Source: Nostoc carneum NIES-2107 (GTDB lineage Bacteria > Cyanobacteriota > Cyanobacteriia > Cyanobacteriales > Nostocaceae). Taken from it: DNA of 64,000 nucleotides. The stretch lies in NCBI GenBank assembly GCA_002368155.1, contig AP018183.1, positions 1-64,000 on the forward strand, given 5' to 3'. Numbering within the stretch: the stretch's first letter is position 1; each line of letters opens with the position of its first letter. The notes under the pieces were generated by a model. The model had not been told where the DNA came from and made no database searches. It saw only the letters and a list, made by a program, of their open reading frames with translations. Made by a program: the position numbers and the translations under genes. Positions 26,745 to 37,100 of this stretch are shown here, piece by piece.

Positions 26745-26883
26745 ATGAAAAAATGGGCTTTTAGCTCAGGTTATGCTTCACAAAGCAGATATCCATTTTA
26801 TACTTCGCAAAAATAGTGAAAGTAGAAAATTTATTTTTCCATGTAATACGCGGTAAAAATTTGTTAATCTAACGGTGTATTAC

Positions 26884-27309
26884 ATGGTAAGGGTTATGCT
26901 GAAGCGGGATATCCAGGGGAAATTTGCCCTGAAAAACAATGATTACCGTCAAGTGCGTTCATTGAGACTGACTGATGACACCTGGAAAGCATTGGGCATA
27001 GCTGCTGAATGCAACAGAATAACAAGAGCAGATTATTTAGAAGAGATAGTAAAAAGCAACAATTTACCGAGTAATACATGGGAAGAAGGCAACACCTTTC
27101 CATGTATTACACGAGAAGAGGAAAATCAAGTTCAACAACCTGACATTGCTCAAGAGCATACATCGGCACCGCCCAACATGACAGAACTTGAAGCTTTACG
27201 TGACCAAGTGTTACAGGAATTAAAATTAGGTAAACAAGCCCCTGGATTTAAAACAACTCAAAAAGCTCTTAATCAATTCATCACTATATTGAGGAAAAGA
27301 TTTGAGTGA
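26884..27309 (+). CDS. Small DNA-binding protein (RHH-like) of the Tn7-like element
   Basis: About 141 residues from ATG 26884 (other starts: GTG 26875, ATG 26896). The N-terminus MLKRDIQGKFALKNNDYRQV, then RSLRLTDDTWKALGIAAECN and ITRADYLEEIV, fits a ribbon-helix-helix regulator. A paralogue lies at 45042-45437 inside an unrelated IS. Palindromes of the CCATGTAWTACATGG family lie at 26839-26853 and 26873-26887, the second overlapping the start codon, and two more occur within the gene (27067-27081, 27100-27114). Autorepression and control of the element are inferred, in the way MerR/Arc-type proteins control other Tn7-like elements. Confidence 0.7.
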   Translation: MVRVMLKRDIQGKFALKNNDYRQVRSLRLTDDTWKALGIAAECNRITRADYLEEIVKSNNLPSNTWEEGNTFPCITREEENQVQQPDIAQEHTSAPPNMTELEALRDQVLQELKLGKQAPGFKTTQKALNQFITILRKRFE

Positions 27310-27315
27310 TTATAT

Positions 27316-30300
27316 TTACTCCCCAACCTGATCTCGTTGTGGCTTGCGTTGTCCAACACTTCTACGCCCATTTTTCTTGGGAACTGCTTCAACGGTAGAT
27401 AACTCAGTTGTTAAAGACACCATCACAGGTTCAGAACTTTGTGTATCTTGTGGCATTTGCTCCGAGACTACAGCAGATTCCTTCTTCTTGCGCGTTTGTC
27501 TCTTCTTGGGCGGGGTTGCCACTTCTGCTACCTCAGTCATAGAAGTTTGAGTATCCTGCGTTGTTTCTTGGCTGTCCTGCATTGTTTCCGTAACTGCCAC
27601 AGAGGCTTCCTTCTTTTTTCGAGTTTGTTTTTTCTTTGGTTCCGGGCTACCAGCCATTGAAACTGGATTAGGAGTATTAGCCTGTACTGTCTGTGCGTCA
27701 GAACGTTTTTTGCGAGTTGATTTAGAGGTAGCTGAAGCATTAGAAACAGGTGCAACAGTAGACTTTGACAGAGGCGATAAATCCACAATCCCACCGGGAA
27801 CAGAAGTTGAAGTCATCCCCATCTGTAACAGATGCCATAAATGTTCGCGGCGACTTTCCATGTAACAAAGTTTTTGTTCTCCCTCAGTCGCCTCTATCGC
27901 CATCCGCTCACACTGAGCCAGCGACAGAGTATGTTCATGCAACCGTTCTAAAGTCAGTGAGTCAGCACCATCATGCAACGCCGCCGCCACAGACCGAATC
28001 AGCCAATCCTTCAACACACCCACGCAACCAATAGAACGCTCATAGAAATAAACCCAATGCTGCATCAAAGCCGGAATATCAATTTCCAGGGGAACTTGCT
28101 TCAGCAGTGCCAGTAAAATTCCTTGAAAATCCTGACGCTCTTGTTCATGCTGAAACAAATAACGAGGAAAATGAATATCCAACCCCCGTCGTGATGCCTG
28201 TCCACTTAAATTGCGAAAATTCAAAAGTTCATAAGTGCCAATGAGAATGTGCAGTACACCAGTCACATTTGTCATCGACTTAATCCAGTCCAACTGGTCT
28301 AAAAGCTTACCACCACTAGCTCCACTGCCAATCTTCATTAAATGCTGTGCCTCATCCAAAATCATGTAATACTGGGAAATACATTTTACCCAGCGTCCTT
28401 CTAGGTAGGCATAAGCCACACCCATATCAAAGGGGTCATAGCGCACGGGAACTTTGGTTTTCTCAACGGCAGGATTACGGAAAGCATCGCTCCAGTAATA
28501 AAGGTAATTGACTTTAATTCCTTGTCCCGGCTGGACTTTAGCCGTTCCTTTGGCTGTACTGGGACGTGTGGCCATGAGAAAGTCTTCGTTGTAGGCGATG
28601 TGTCGGTGTTCTCGTTCTCCTGCTATCAGCAAGGAGTCGGTATAAACTTGTAATGGTGTTGCCCCCAGGGAATCATGCTCGCTAGTATCATAAATGGTGT
28701 ATGCCCACTCAGTGAGGTAAGTATATAAATCTGCCAATGTCCACACGGCTTGTTGTTTGGGGTCAACAGAGGAAGTAATTTGTCGTGGTTGTTTGCTGGC
28801 TTGGGTGTTACCTAAGAGGTTGTATACAAACTCGGTATTTGTTGTGCCGAATAATCGTTCAATGACTGAACCAAAACGTGGTTTGCCACCGGGTCTGGTT
28901 TTTTTGATGCAGTGGTAGCGTGCTAGTAGGGTGTCAAAGTAGATACTATGAAATTCTTTGCCTCCATCTACGACTACAGCTTGGGGAAAACGACCAAAAC
29001 GCTGGACACAAGACCGTAGTGCCATCATGCAAGACCTGTAACTAGGTGGGTCAAAGGTGAGATAAAGGGCGAGGATACGTCGGGAATAGGCATCAATGAG
29101 TAATGTTAGCCAAGGTCTTCCTAAGTTCCGTCCTGTGGCGATTGAGCGTAGTTCGATGTCGAGTAGGGTGTGGTCAATGTGGGCGATGGCAAAGGGTCTG
29201 TCTCCGTGTCTGGGTGTGGTTAGGGTTAGTTCTAAGATTTTTGGTTCTGTTGAGTATGCGGCTTTTGCTCCCTGACGTTTTTTGGTTTGTTCGTGGATTG
29301 GTCGCTGTTTGAGGCGGTGATAAAAGGTACGAGAACTCAGGGGTTGTATATTTAATTCGTTGCAAGCTCTGACATATAACCTATAGACTGAAGCGGCTGG
29401 TGCTTGTCTTGGTGTCTCGAAGTGTTCGGTAATAAATTTATCGAGTAGTTCGCTTGATTGGTTTGGTGCTTTGGGTTGACGATTTCCTCTCCGGTTTGTA
29501 CGTGGTAGTAAACCAACGTAACCGCAACCATACTTGGCTTCGGCTTCTCGAAACTGTTTTACCCATCGTTTCAAGGTACTGGCAGGAATATCTTTGTAGA
29601 TATCTGCGTGACGCTGAATATAGGCTTGTACTAGATGATATCGGTGATTTGCTTGGCTGAGGTCACTCGGAGAGGCGGCATCCATGAGTGCCTGGACTGC
29701 ATTATTGATGGATACTTGTTTTTCTGAGTTTTGAATTTTGATGTTGCCGCTTTCCAATAGTTGCAGGAAATATGCTGTTGGTAGTTGGATGGGTTGTCCG
29801 ATTTCGGGTAGGAGTGTGGTGGTGGTGGTGCCGAAGTTTACTAATGTCCAGGGCTTAGAGTCCCATAGCAGGACTGTGGAAGGTAGGAGTGCTGTGGGCG
29901 CGGGTATTGGTTGATGATCCTGTGTTGTTATGGCTAGATGTGTGTAGGCTTGATGGGTTTGTTGGTCTGGATATAACTGTACTCGCCAGTGTTCTACTAG
30001 GGGGGAAGCATACAGGTTTACGTAGAGTTGCTCTGTGGCTATCATGGCGTAGATGTCGTTGGCTCTGATTCCGGGTATTGAGGCCAGTGTGGCGGTGATG
30101 GTGATTCCGGGTTTGGCTTGGACTGCGGTGAGTATTTGTTCTGTGATGGTGTGGGGGATGTTGGTGTTGAATAAGAGGTAGTCTTCTAGGAAGATGAGGT
30201 TTTGGGTGAAGATGGGATGCAGTTCGCTATCGGTGCGGATGTGGTATTTGAGTCCATAAGATTCAGCATGGGCTGTTCCTGGTGGGCTGTGCCATTTCCC

Positions 30301-30780
30301 GTCGGCAGTTTTTTGGTAGCGTCCGGGATATTTTTCGGCTAGTCGTTTGAGTGAGGTTTCAGTTTTCCATTCTTCCCAGGCTGCACCATCAGTTCTCAAC
30401 ACGAAGAAGTCTGGGGTATGGTAATGACCTATTTTGCGTCCTGTTTTGTTGTGGTACTGGATTTTGAAGGGGGGTGGCTGGTCGTAAAACTCTAATACTT
30501 CCTCTTCGTGTTCCATTTGGTAGATTGCCCACAGTTCTACTGTGTGGCTCTCAAATTGAATGGTTTGACCCATTTTCCGGCTGGGGTAAACTCCACTGAC
30601 GTTTTTGGCGCGTCCTTGTACTCTCCGTGAGGGTGGGGCTGACCTGATTGTGGCAATTAGGTCTAATGCAGATGCCGTTAGTTGCTGTTGGGAACACCAT
30701 TGGTCAAATTCAGAGGAGTTCATTGATGCCACAGGTGATAGGTGTGTGTTTGGGCTTCTTTTTTTCTTGACTCCCCCCAA
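27316..30780 (-). CDS. TnsA-TnsB-TnsC(C-terminal half) fusion transposase
   Basis: A 1154-residue frame. Residues 40-230 are TnsA endonuclease: PDFF (about 122) and EEWKTE (about 132) supply catalytic residues. Residues 240-800 are TnsB: DDE acids in HIDHTLLDIEL (about 530), VVVDGGKEFHS (about 602) and VIERLFGTTN (about 637). From about residue 800 the sequence becomes TnsC: Walker B YYMILDEAQHLM (about 803), then HILIGTYELLNF and a helical end. The last 140 residues are Lys/Ser/Thr-rich. Walker A of TnsC and the C-terminal part of TnsB are missing, as after an internal in-frame deletion near 28380. The natural TnsAB fusion occurs in some cyanobacterial Tn7-like elements; this third joint is unusual. 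Alone it is probably not transposition-competent. Confidence 0.85.
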   Translation of the reverse strand: MGGVKKKRSPNTHLSPVASMNSSEFDQWCSQQQLTASALDLIATIRSAPPSRRVQGRAKNVSGVYPSRKMGQTIQFESHTVELWAIYQMEHEEEVLEFYDQPPPFKIQYHNKTGRKIGHYHTPDFFVLRTDGAAWEEWKTETSLKRLAEKYPGRYQKTADGKWHSPPGTAHAESYGLKYHIRTDSELHPIFTQNLIFLEDYLLFNTNIPHTITEQILTAVQAKPGITITATLASIPGIRANDIYAMIATEQLYVNLYASPLVEHWRVQLYPDQQTHQAYTHLAITTQDHQPIPAPTALLPSTVLLWDSKPWTLVNFGTTTTTLLPEIGQPIQLPTAYFLQLLESGNIKIQNSEKQVSINNAVQALMDAASPSDLSQANHRYHLVQAYIQRHADIYKDIPASTLKRWVKQFREAEAKYGCGYVGLLPRTNRRGNRQPKAPNQSSELLDKFITEHFETPRQAPAASVYRLYVRACNELNIQPLSSRTFYHRLKQRPIHEQTKKRQGAKAAYSTEPKILELTLTTPRHGDRPFAIAHIDHTLLDIELRSIATGRNLGRPWLTLLIDAYSRRILALYLTFDPPSYRSCMMALRSCVQRFGRFPQAVVVDGGKEFHSIYFDTLLARYHCIKKTRPGGKPRFGSVIERLFGTTNTEFVYNLLGNTQASKQPRQITSSVDPKQQAVWTLADLYTYLTEWAYTIYDTSEHDSLGATPLQVYTDSLLIAGEREHRHIAYNEDFLMATRPSTAKGTAKVQPGQGIKVNYLYYWSDAFRNPAVEKTKVPVRYDPFDMGVAYAYLEGRWVKCISQYYMILDEAQHLMKIGSGASGGKLLDQLDWIKSMTNVTGVLHILIGTYELLNFRNLSGQASRRGLDIHFPRYLFQHEQERQDFQGILLALLKQVPLEIDIPALMQHWVYFYERSIGCVGVLKDWLIRSVAAALHDGADSLTLERLHEHTLSLAQCERMAIEATEGEQKLCYMESRREHLWHLLQMGMTSTSVPGGIVDLSPLSKSTVAPVSNASATSKSTRKKRSDAQTVQANTPNPVSMAGSPEPKKKQTRKKKEASVAVTETMQDSQETTQDTQTSMTEVAEVATPPKKRQTRKKKESAVVSEQMPQDTQSSEPVMVSLTTELSTVEAVPKKNGRRSVGQRKPQRDQVGE

Positions 30781-30847
30781 ACCCTATATCTAGAGACGGT
30801 TTTGGAGTTTGACTACACAAGTCTATATTACTGTTTACGGGGGAAGT

Positions 30848-31102
30848 GAAGCATATCTTGGTGATTTTGAATCATATTTTGGAATGAAAGTTGATTTTTG
30901 TGCTGCTAAAAGCCGTTTGTTTGCTTGAGGTTTTGTCCTCTAAGGTTTTTTAAACTCATGTTCATATTATGGTGCAGAAAATCTACTTTAGCTCATTATT
31001 TGCTGCAAAGTTTTATTTCGCTTTTTCCCGTAAGGCTTATTTTTCCGTTACTTCTGGCTCGTTTTATGGTTCACAATTTGGCTCATTTTTTCGTTCAAGT
31101 CA
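30848..31102. repeat. Left end of the Tn7-like element with several TnsB-type sites
   Basis: Several related sites occur, for example gtgaagcatatcttgg near 30848, ctcatgttcatattatgg near 30955, agctcattatttgctgc near 30992 and ggctcgttttatggttcac at 31056. The outermost site ends at 31102. The gtgaagcatatcttgg block recurs upstream of the second tnsAB gene (reverse-complemented near 62785-62810). Confidence 0.6.
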
Positions 31103-31356
31103 TAATAATTCACCAGTTCTTTTAATGGTGTATTTACATAATCCTTACGGAATTGGGAATTATGTTTGTCCCAATCAAACACAATCCCATTAAATCTGGC
31201 TGCTGCTGCTAACTCTCTTCCTGATTCTTCCCGCAATACTTCAACTACCATCAAGTGTACTTTTTCCTGATAAGTCATCACTCGTTCTAAAGCAGGAATA
31301 TGCCTTTCAATTTTACGTGATGGTTTGGCAGTTTTGCGAGCGCTAATGTTAACCAT
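31048..31356 (-). pseudogene. Small plasmid protein, C-terminus replaced by transposon end
   Basis: A 102-residue frame: basic N-terminus (MVNISARKTAKPSRKIERH) and helical middle (QEKVHLMVVEVLREESGREL). The last 17 codons after NYY fall inside the left end of the Tn7-like element, so the native C-terminus is lost. It lies downstream of a split palindrome and is divergent to nothing. Function unknown. Confidence 0.5.
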
Positions 31357-31452
31357 GAGATTTACTCCTTCATACTTATATTTTTCTCATAAAAACCGCA
31401 TCGAAAGATGCAATTTATCTTGTTTTATCTAACTGAATCCAGGAAAAAATAA

Positions 31453-31479
31453 CCATGTATTGTTTGAGGTAATACATGG
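31453..31479. promoter_or_regulatory. Split palindrome of the CCATGTAWTACATGG type
   Basis: ccatgtatt (31453-31461) and aatacatgg (31471-31479) are inverted half-sites separated by nine bases. They lie between the gene ending at 31527 and the start of the 31356 gene, outside the Tn7-like element. Either an operator or a hairpin. Confidence 0.5.
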
Positions 31480-31526
31480 CTATTTCAAGTTTTATCTGTG
31501 AATTACTGAGAATAAACCGGAATTAT

Positions 31527-32177
31527 TTATTCGTCTTCATCTTCTTCATCTAATTCGTCATCTTCATCTAAATCTTCATCAAGTTCGTCATCTAAATCGT
31601 CCTCATCTTCATCCAAGTCTTCGTCAAGTTCGTCATCTAAATCATCAAGTTCTTCCTCTTCTTGTTCTTGGAAAGAATTACGACGTTCCAGAGAGGCGCG
31701 ATTGAATTCCACTAAATCTGCTATTGCTTGCTCTGGATCAGTGCTAATAGTGTCATACAGCATACTCATGAAAATTGCCACTATTTCTGGTGCATATTTG
31801 AGTGCATCTGGTTGTCCAAACAATTTAGGAAATAATTTGGTATTCCATTTCTGCCAATCAAACTTTTTGTTACCACCTTTCTTTTTCACTTGAGCAGCAA
31901 TGTCAAGTCCGAGTTTTTCACGGGCTGCATGACCGATTTTTGTGGAAACACGGGAATCTCGTAACTGTAATTTAACGCCGTATTCCTTAAAGATTAGATT
32001 CCGCAATTCTTTCAACAAGGCTAATGCCTCTTCTTGTGGTGAAGCATTCGCTACCTTTGATTTAGTTGTAGCAGATGTACCATTAGTTTTGGCAGATGTT
32101 TTAGCATTAGCTCCGTTGCGATTGTTGTTATTGGTTGTAGCTTTAGCGATTCCTTCGGAGCGCTTTGCGTAAGCCAT
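31527..32177 (-). CDS. Plasmid protein with long acidic tail
   Basis: A 216-residue protein. The N-terminal 45 residues are Asn/Thr/Lys-rich and probably disordered. A central domain spans about 45-165 (EALALLKELRNLIFKEYGVK; WQKWNTKLFPKLFGQPDA). The C-terminal 45 residues are almost only Asp, Glu and Leu. It shares the layout of the 11241-12329 protein but no obvious sequence. Upstream of the truncated 31356 gene on the same strand, so probably co-transcribed. Function unknown. Confidence 0.6.
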   Translation of the reverse strand: MAYAKRSEGIAKATTNNNNRNGANAKTSAKTNGTSATTKSKVANASPQEEALALLKELRNLIFKEYGVKLQLRDSRVSTKIGHAAREKLGLDIAAQVKKKGGNKKFDWQKWNTKLFPKLFGQPDALKYAPEIVAIFMSMLYDTISTDPEQAIADLVEFNRASLERRNSFQEQEEEELDDLDDELDEDLDEDEDDLDDELDEDLDEDDELDEEDEDE

Positions 32178-32299
32178 TTTACAGCTTCCTTTAATAAAGT
32201 GAATTTTTCACCTCCTTGCCGCAATCGCGGCTTTCACATCCATTTACTTCCAATTTCAAACCTATGCGGAGCAGTTTTTGAAATTAACACTGTGCTGGA

Positions 32300-32336
32300 G
32301 GCGATGCCTGCGGCGGGCGTAGCCATCGCTTTTTTT
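32300..32336. repeat. Short interspersed hairpin repeat
   Basis: ggcgatg (32300-32306) and catcgc (32324-32329) form a stem around a GC-rich centre, followed by a T7 run on the plus strand. A typical Nostoc short repeat that could also terminate transcription. Confidence 0.45.
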
Positions 32337-32443
32337 CACGTAAGAAATATAGCCAACCCATTAGTGATAATTATCCGTGTGGCTAAAGTCCCAGTAAAAA
32401 AATTGCTCTAAAAGGGGAAAGTTAAGTAGTTAAAATCAGGTTT

Positions 32444-34057
32444 ATGAAATTCATAACAGACTGGCCTGCTCTGGCTGACCAAAATACTGCAATTGTGGCT
32501 GTGGAGTATCATACGCCTGACAGAATGCAGATATTACAACAGTTTTACCATTGGGGTGAGGAGCGTTCTTTGTCAGTCTTTGTCTGGAATCCTGGTTACT
32601 GTAGACTACAGCAATTAATTCGCCATCAAAGTCAGTACATCTTACAGTCAACTGACAGGGGTAAAGAAGGGGATATTATTCAGTATCTTCTGGAGGAATA
32701 TCAACCAGGCATTTATTTACTGGAGGGGGCGCTAAATGAGAGTGATGGTAGCAAAATCAGTCAAAAATATAGCTATCAATTACTCAATGCCCATCATCAA
32801 GCTCTCTGGAGTAAACAACATCATTACTGGGTATTATTGGAAACTTACGTTCAACTACCGCTAGAATTACAGCCTTTTATTCCCATATTGTCAAATCCAC
32901 TTCCAGACAAAGAGCAGGTACAGATAGTTGTGCAGCAGTTTTGTGATACTTGGGTTGGGCATAGCGATCATCGCCTCAAGAACTGTGCGGAATGCGATCG
33001 CTATCCAAGCCTAAAAACAACAGAAACAACAGAAGGACTGCGATCGCTCTTTCGTGCCTGTCAGGGTTTACCCATAGGCGAGATAAATATGCTACTACAG
33101 CAATGTCTGGGTTTTACAGAACAGCTTGAGGAAATCGCCCAATTAGTGCTAGATCATAAAGTTAGCAAATTGCGGGGACGAGGTTTAGAATACATTTCCC
33201 AACCGGATGTACCTTCAGCCGGGGGATTAGATTTACTAGAGAAAAGGTTGGAAACTATTACCTATCTACTTCAAACAGAAGCAGAGCAATATGGATTGAA
33301 GTTTCCCACTGGAATGCTACTTTGGGGGCCACCGGGTACTGGTAAGAGTCTTTCTGCCAAGTTAGCGGCTAAGAAAATGGGATTGCCACTGTTAGCAGCT
33401 AATTGGGGTGTACTATTGAGTACTTCTCATCCCGATAGAGCATTAAAAGAGTTTATTGCTTTGGTAACTTCCCTTGCTCCCTGTGTACTTTATTGGGATG
33501 ACTTTGATAAAGGCTTTGCTGGCTGGGACTCCAATGCAGATGGAGGTGTAGCACGGCGTTTATCTGCTGCAATACTTACTTGGATGCAAGAGCATCAAGA
33601 GCCAGTTTATACCATTGCTACTGTCAACCGCTTAGAAATGCTACCTGCGGAATTAGTGCGTCGTTTTGATGATATCTTTTTTATGGACTTACCCCATGAA
33701 GGGGCAAGATATGAAGTATTCAATCTACATCTAGCCAAGTATTTTCCAGCATTTAGAAACAATAACTCACCTTGGAATGATGACCAATGGCGTAGGTTGT
33801 TGGCAGAATATCGTATTTGCAATCCAGCAGAAATTGGTAATGCAGTCCGTCGTTGTGCTGAGGAGTCTTTTTATCAAAGTAGACCTGGGAAAATTGAGTT
33901 TGAGGATCTGCTCAAACAGCGACAAGAATTTACACCAGCTATGGAGCGAGAGTCAGAACAGATACAGGCAATTCGCAATCAGGCTATTTATGCTAAACCA
34001 GTAGCTGGTCAGGATGTTTCTCGATTTGCTTATCAGCACCGGGAGTTATTTGGGTGA
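32444..34057 (+). CDS. Ycf46-like AAA ATPase
   Basis: A 537-residue protein. The N-terminal 260 residues are the family's poorly characterised domain (NTAIVAVEYHTPDRMQILQQ). The AAA module has Walker A LLWGPPGTGKSLSAKLAA (about 295-307), Walker B VLYWDDFDKGF (about 347-357), sensor 1 TIATVNR (about 387) and arginine finger LVRRFDDIFF (about 400). Walker B has Asp where the catalytic Glu is usual (DD for DE). Ycf46 proteins of cyanobacteria and plastids have poorly known roles. Its placement beside the replication gene suggests a plasmid-specialised paralogue. Confidence 0.8.
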   Translation: MKFITDWPALADQNTAIVAVEYHTPDRMQILQQFYHWGEERSLSVFVWNPGYCRLQQLIRHQSQYILQSTDRGKEGDIIQYLLEEYQPGIYLLEGALNESDGSKISQKYSYQLLNAHHQALWSKQHHYWVLLETYVQLPLELQPFIPILSNPLPDKEQVQIVVQQFCDTWVGHSDHRLKNCAECDRYPSLKTTETTEGLRSLFRACQGLPIGEINMLLQQCLGFTEQLEEIAQLVLDHKVSKLRGRGLEYISQPDVPSAGGLDLLEKRLETITYLLQTEAEQYGLKFPTGMLLWGPPGTGKSLSAKLAAKKMGLPLLAANWGVLLSTSHPDRALKEFIALVTSLAPCVLYWDDFDKGFAGWDSNADGGVARRLSAAILTWMQEHQEPVYTIATVNRLEMLPAELVRRFDDIFFMDLPHEGARYEVFNLHLAKYFPAFRNNNSPWNDDQWRRLLAEYRICNPAEIGNAVRRCAEESFYQSRPGKIEFEDLLKQRQEFTPAMERESEQIQAIRNQAIYAKPVAGQDVSRFAYQHRELFG

Positions 34058-34182
34058 GCCGAATCTAATTTTTGAAATTACAGCTTTTTTCAAGTAAATA
34101 GACCACGCGGTAGACGGCACCAGTAAGATTATTGTATCTACAAGAAGATTGTGGATGTTGCCTACAAGGATCTGTGGTTCAA

Positions 34183-37100
34183 TTACCTGGAAACTGCTGT
34201 AAGATCCGGAGCTTGACCCATCACATCTAGTAAAAAGTCTTGATGCCAAGGTTTAGGCAGTATTGAAAGTAAAACAGTAATAATTTTCGCTTGCATTTCC
34301 AAAGTAGTTGTTTTCAAAATCAACTGACAATACTGCTGATCTAAATTTTGATAATCAGAAGAGATTTCTGACAAGTAATCATCATTTAATTGCCAATCAA
34401 CAACTAACGAGGTTACGTAAATCTCAATCGAATTAGTGTCTTCTTCTAAACTATGTGATTCACGTTCAGAATTATTCCTAGTGCTATTATAAGCATCTAA
34501 TAAGGATAGGAATATTTTTAGCCACTTTTTCCAACAACCACCAAACTCACTTGCTAATTTAGAAATATATCCTTGGCTAATACCAGAAACTGCTTCAACT
34601 GTGGATTGAGTAATTTTTTGTCCCTTCTCCCAAAGTTCTTTAACTGACTGCTTTATTTTCCACCAAGATTTTTCATCTTTAGAACCTGCTTCAATGGTGA
34701 TTGAAGCAGCGTTAAGAATTTCTATTTCCTGGTTAATAAAGCTAAGGTCATAGTCAGCACAGAAGTAGAAATAAAGTTGTTCTTTAGTTCGATTATCCGC
34801 TCGTAAACGTCCTATACACTGTCTAATTTCAGCTTGTGTTGACCAATCTATAAAGCTATTGAATTCTTGACTATCAATAGTAGATTGTGAACCAAAATCT
34901 CTATTAGACAGAGTTAAATAAAGTGCTTCTAGTGAGCCAATATTTTGGTAGGGAATGCCAAAAGTGCCTAAAGCTGATACATCTTTAAAGTCATTTGACC
35001 CTCGACTATCTCTAAACCAACCACCATCACCTTCTTGGCAGAATTTTACAAAGTCAATGAATTTGATATCCGAGTGTTTTACTGATAATTCTGCCCGTAG
35101 TGCATTAACTCTACTTTGGCAATAGTCAGTGCGGTTTTTAGAAACTTGTCCTAGTCCTGTGATTTGAATAATTTTCAAATTTTTCTTTACTGATACCTCT
35201 TGCTCTATAGTTAAAATTTCTTCACTATTAATGCCCATCCACAATGCTAAGTATTCAGGAGAAGCTGTCGCATCTAGATAAACATTCCAAGTAGCAGCTT
35301 GTGCTATTGATATATGCCTTTCATTACGAATTGAAATGAGTAACTGACCATGTTCTATTCGGAAATTACCTGGGATTTGTCTACCCCAGATTTGTAAAAA
35401 TGGTACAACCCAATCTAGAGGAATATCTTGCTGAATTTTTTGTGTGATTTCAAAGCTTTTTTCACCAAAACGTTTTCGCAATGTTTTAGGTAAATCATTG
35501 AGATTGGCTCCATATTCCCCAGTAGTATTAAATAGATGTTCTAAATTGGGATGTAAAATTTCTGTAGCGACAGCGATGATTTCATCTAAATTATCTGGTA
35601 ATTCACCAAGCATTTCTCGCACGGCTGTATCATTCCACCCGTATAATGGTTGCTTGATTTCTCCTGTCAAGCATTGACGCAGTAACATCCACATCGGCTG
35701 CAACTGAGTATTGATTTGGGGGTAGTAGACAGTTATTTGGGCAATTACTTGATTTAAGTCTTTGAGGCTAGCAGCTATCTTAGTAATTGGTTGTACTGTC
35801 CGCATTGCTTCATCCCAGAAGACACCGCTATTTGACCAGTCGAAGTTATCAGTACCAGGGGCGCTATCAGGATGAGCGCGGATGCGATCGCACTTTAGAG
35901 CTTCTCTTCGCATAAAGCGATGTCCAAACCCAGCACCTGTCAGAGAACGACAAGCTTCGAGTAAATGGCAAGTACTGCAAACTGGATTTTCTGTACCTTC
36001 CTGAATTGAGATATTTTTGTTCCGTAAGGCTGCAAAGATGGAACTGCGATGGCAGTTCCCTGGTGTATCAGCGAGTTCTCCATTTTTAGGCCATCTCAAA
36101 TATTGTTTACCGTTAGGTGTGGAGTCCCATACCATTCCTGAATTGCGAACATCCAGATACTTGTAATTACGTTCGATAGTTTCTGTGGTTACATTTCTGG
36201 CATGAGTAGTGAAGTACCAAAGTTTTTCTACCCCTAAAGTTTCAGGCTGAACAATCCCTGCATCATAGCTTTTGGATGTTCCCGTGGGACTTTTGTCTAA
36301 AATATGTTTCCACCCGGCAGCAATGGCTTCCTTGTAAACTTGTAACCGTTGACCTTTCTTGAAAACTATGTTGGGTGGATGCTCAAAGTCACCCCATCTA
36401 GGTAACTTCCCTGGTTTGTACTCAATTGTTGTAGAAGTGATTTTTTCGTCTTTAATCTGGTCTATGCTTCTGTGTACGGGATTTGGTAAACCAAAACCGT
36501 TTTTGGGTCGATAACGCGCCACCATTCGCCGAAACCACAGCTTGAGTTTGTAGAGCATTCCCCATTCTCTATCAAAAGCAGCAAGGGCTTTCTGGATTGC
36601 TTCTGGACATAAGGCAAAGAAATCTTCTGGTTGTAGCGTGTCGTTGTTCCAAGTTACACCTACCTGATATCCACCTTTGCGGCAGTACTCAACACCTCTG
36701 GCATACTGGCGGATTAAATCTAAATTTTCTGTAGAGTCTGGGGCTGGACGCAACTCAATGAGCTTGTCCTCTACTCGATGGAATGAACCAGCTTTGAGTA
36801 GTTTTCTGATTTGGTGATGAATATGGCATCTGTTGAGGTAAGCAGCAGTAGTAATTAGTTTAATTTCGGTTTGGCGACCTGCTGCCAGCAATTCGTCAAT
36901 GTCCAAGTGTTCTTTAGTCTCCAGTTGCCCCCAATCACCCACCGCCAGATGATATTTTTGCGAACGGCATTGTTGCAGTGTTTGTTCATTAGCTTTAGCG
37001 ATATGAGGATTGAGACTTGCCCCAGCATCAGGCATGAGGCGAATTTCTTTAGGACGCAAGCGTTTGAGGTAATCCTTTAGGGTTTTTTCACCGTAATGAG

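Larger units (their letters stand above)
26737..31102. mobile_element. Compact Tn7-like element with matched ends
   Basis: The outer ends match as an inverted repeat: tgacttgaatgaaaaaatgg at 26737 and the reverse complement of ccattttttcgttcaagtca-like sequence ending at 31102 (one T/C and one G/A difference in 20). Inner end regions hold further copies of a site like tgaagcataac or tgaaccataaa near 26759-26800 and 30850-31080, as expected for TnsB-binding sites. The payload is only a small DNA-binding gene and a TnsA-TnsB-TnsC fusion. No TnsD, TniQ, cas gene or CRISPR was seen. Flanks show no 5-bp duplication, so one or both sides have been rearranged. Confidence 0.75.

Noticed and set aside
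27344-29660. Several plus-strand frames opposite the transposase
   Set aside because: They are antisense shadows of the strongly supported TnsA-B-C frame.
26737-31102. CRISPR-associated transposon
   Set aside because: TnsAB-type proteins suggest it, but no Cas gene, TniQ or CRISPR array is visible in the window.
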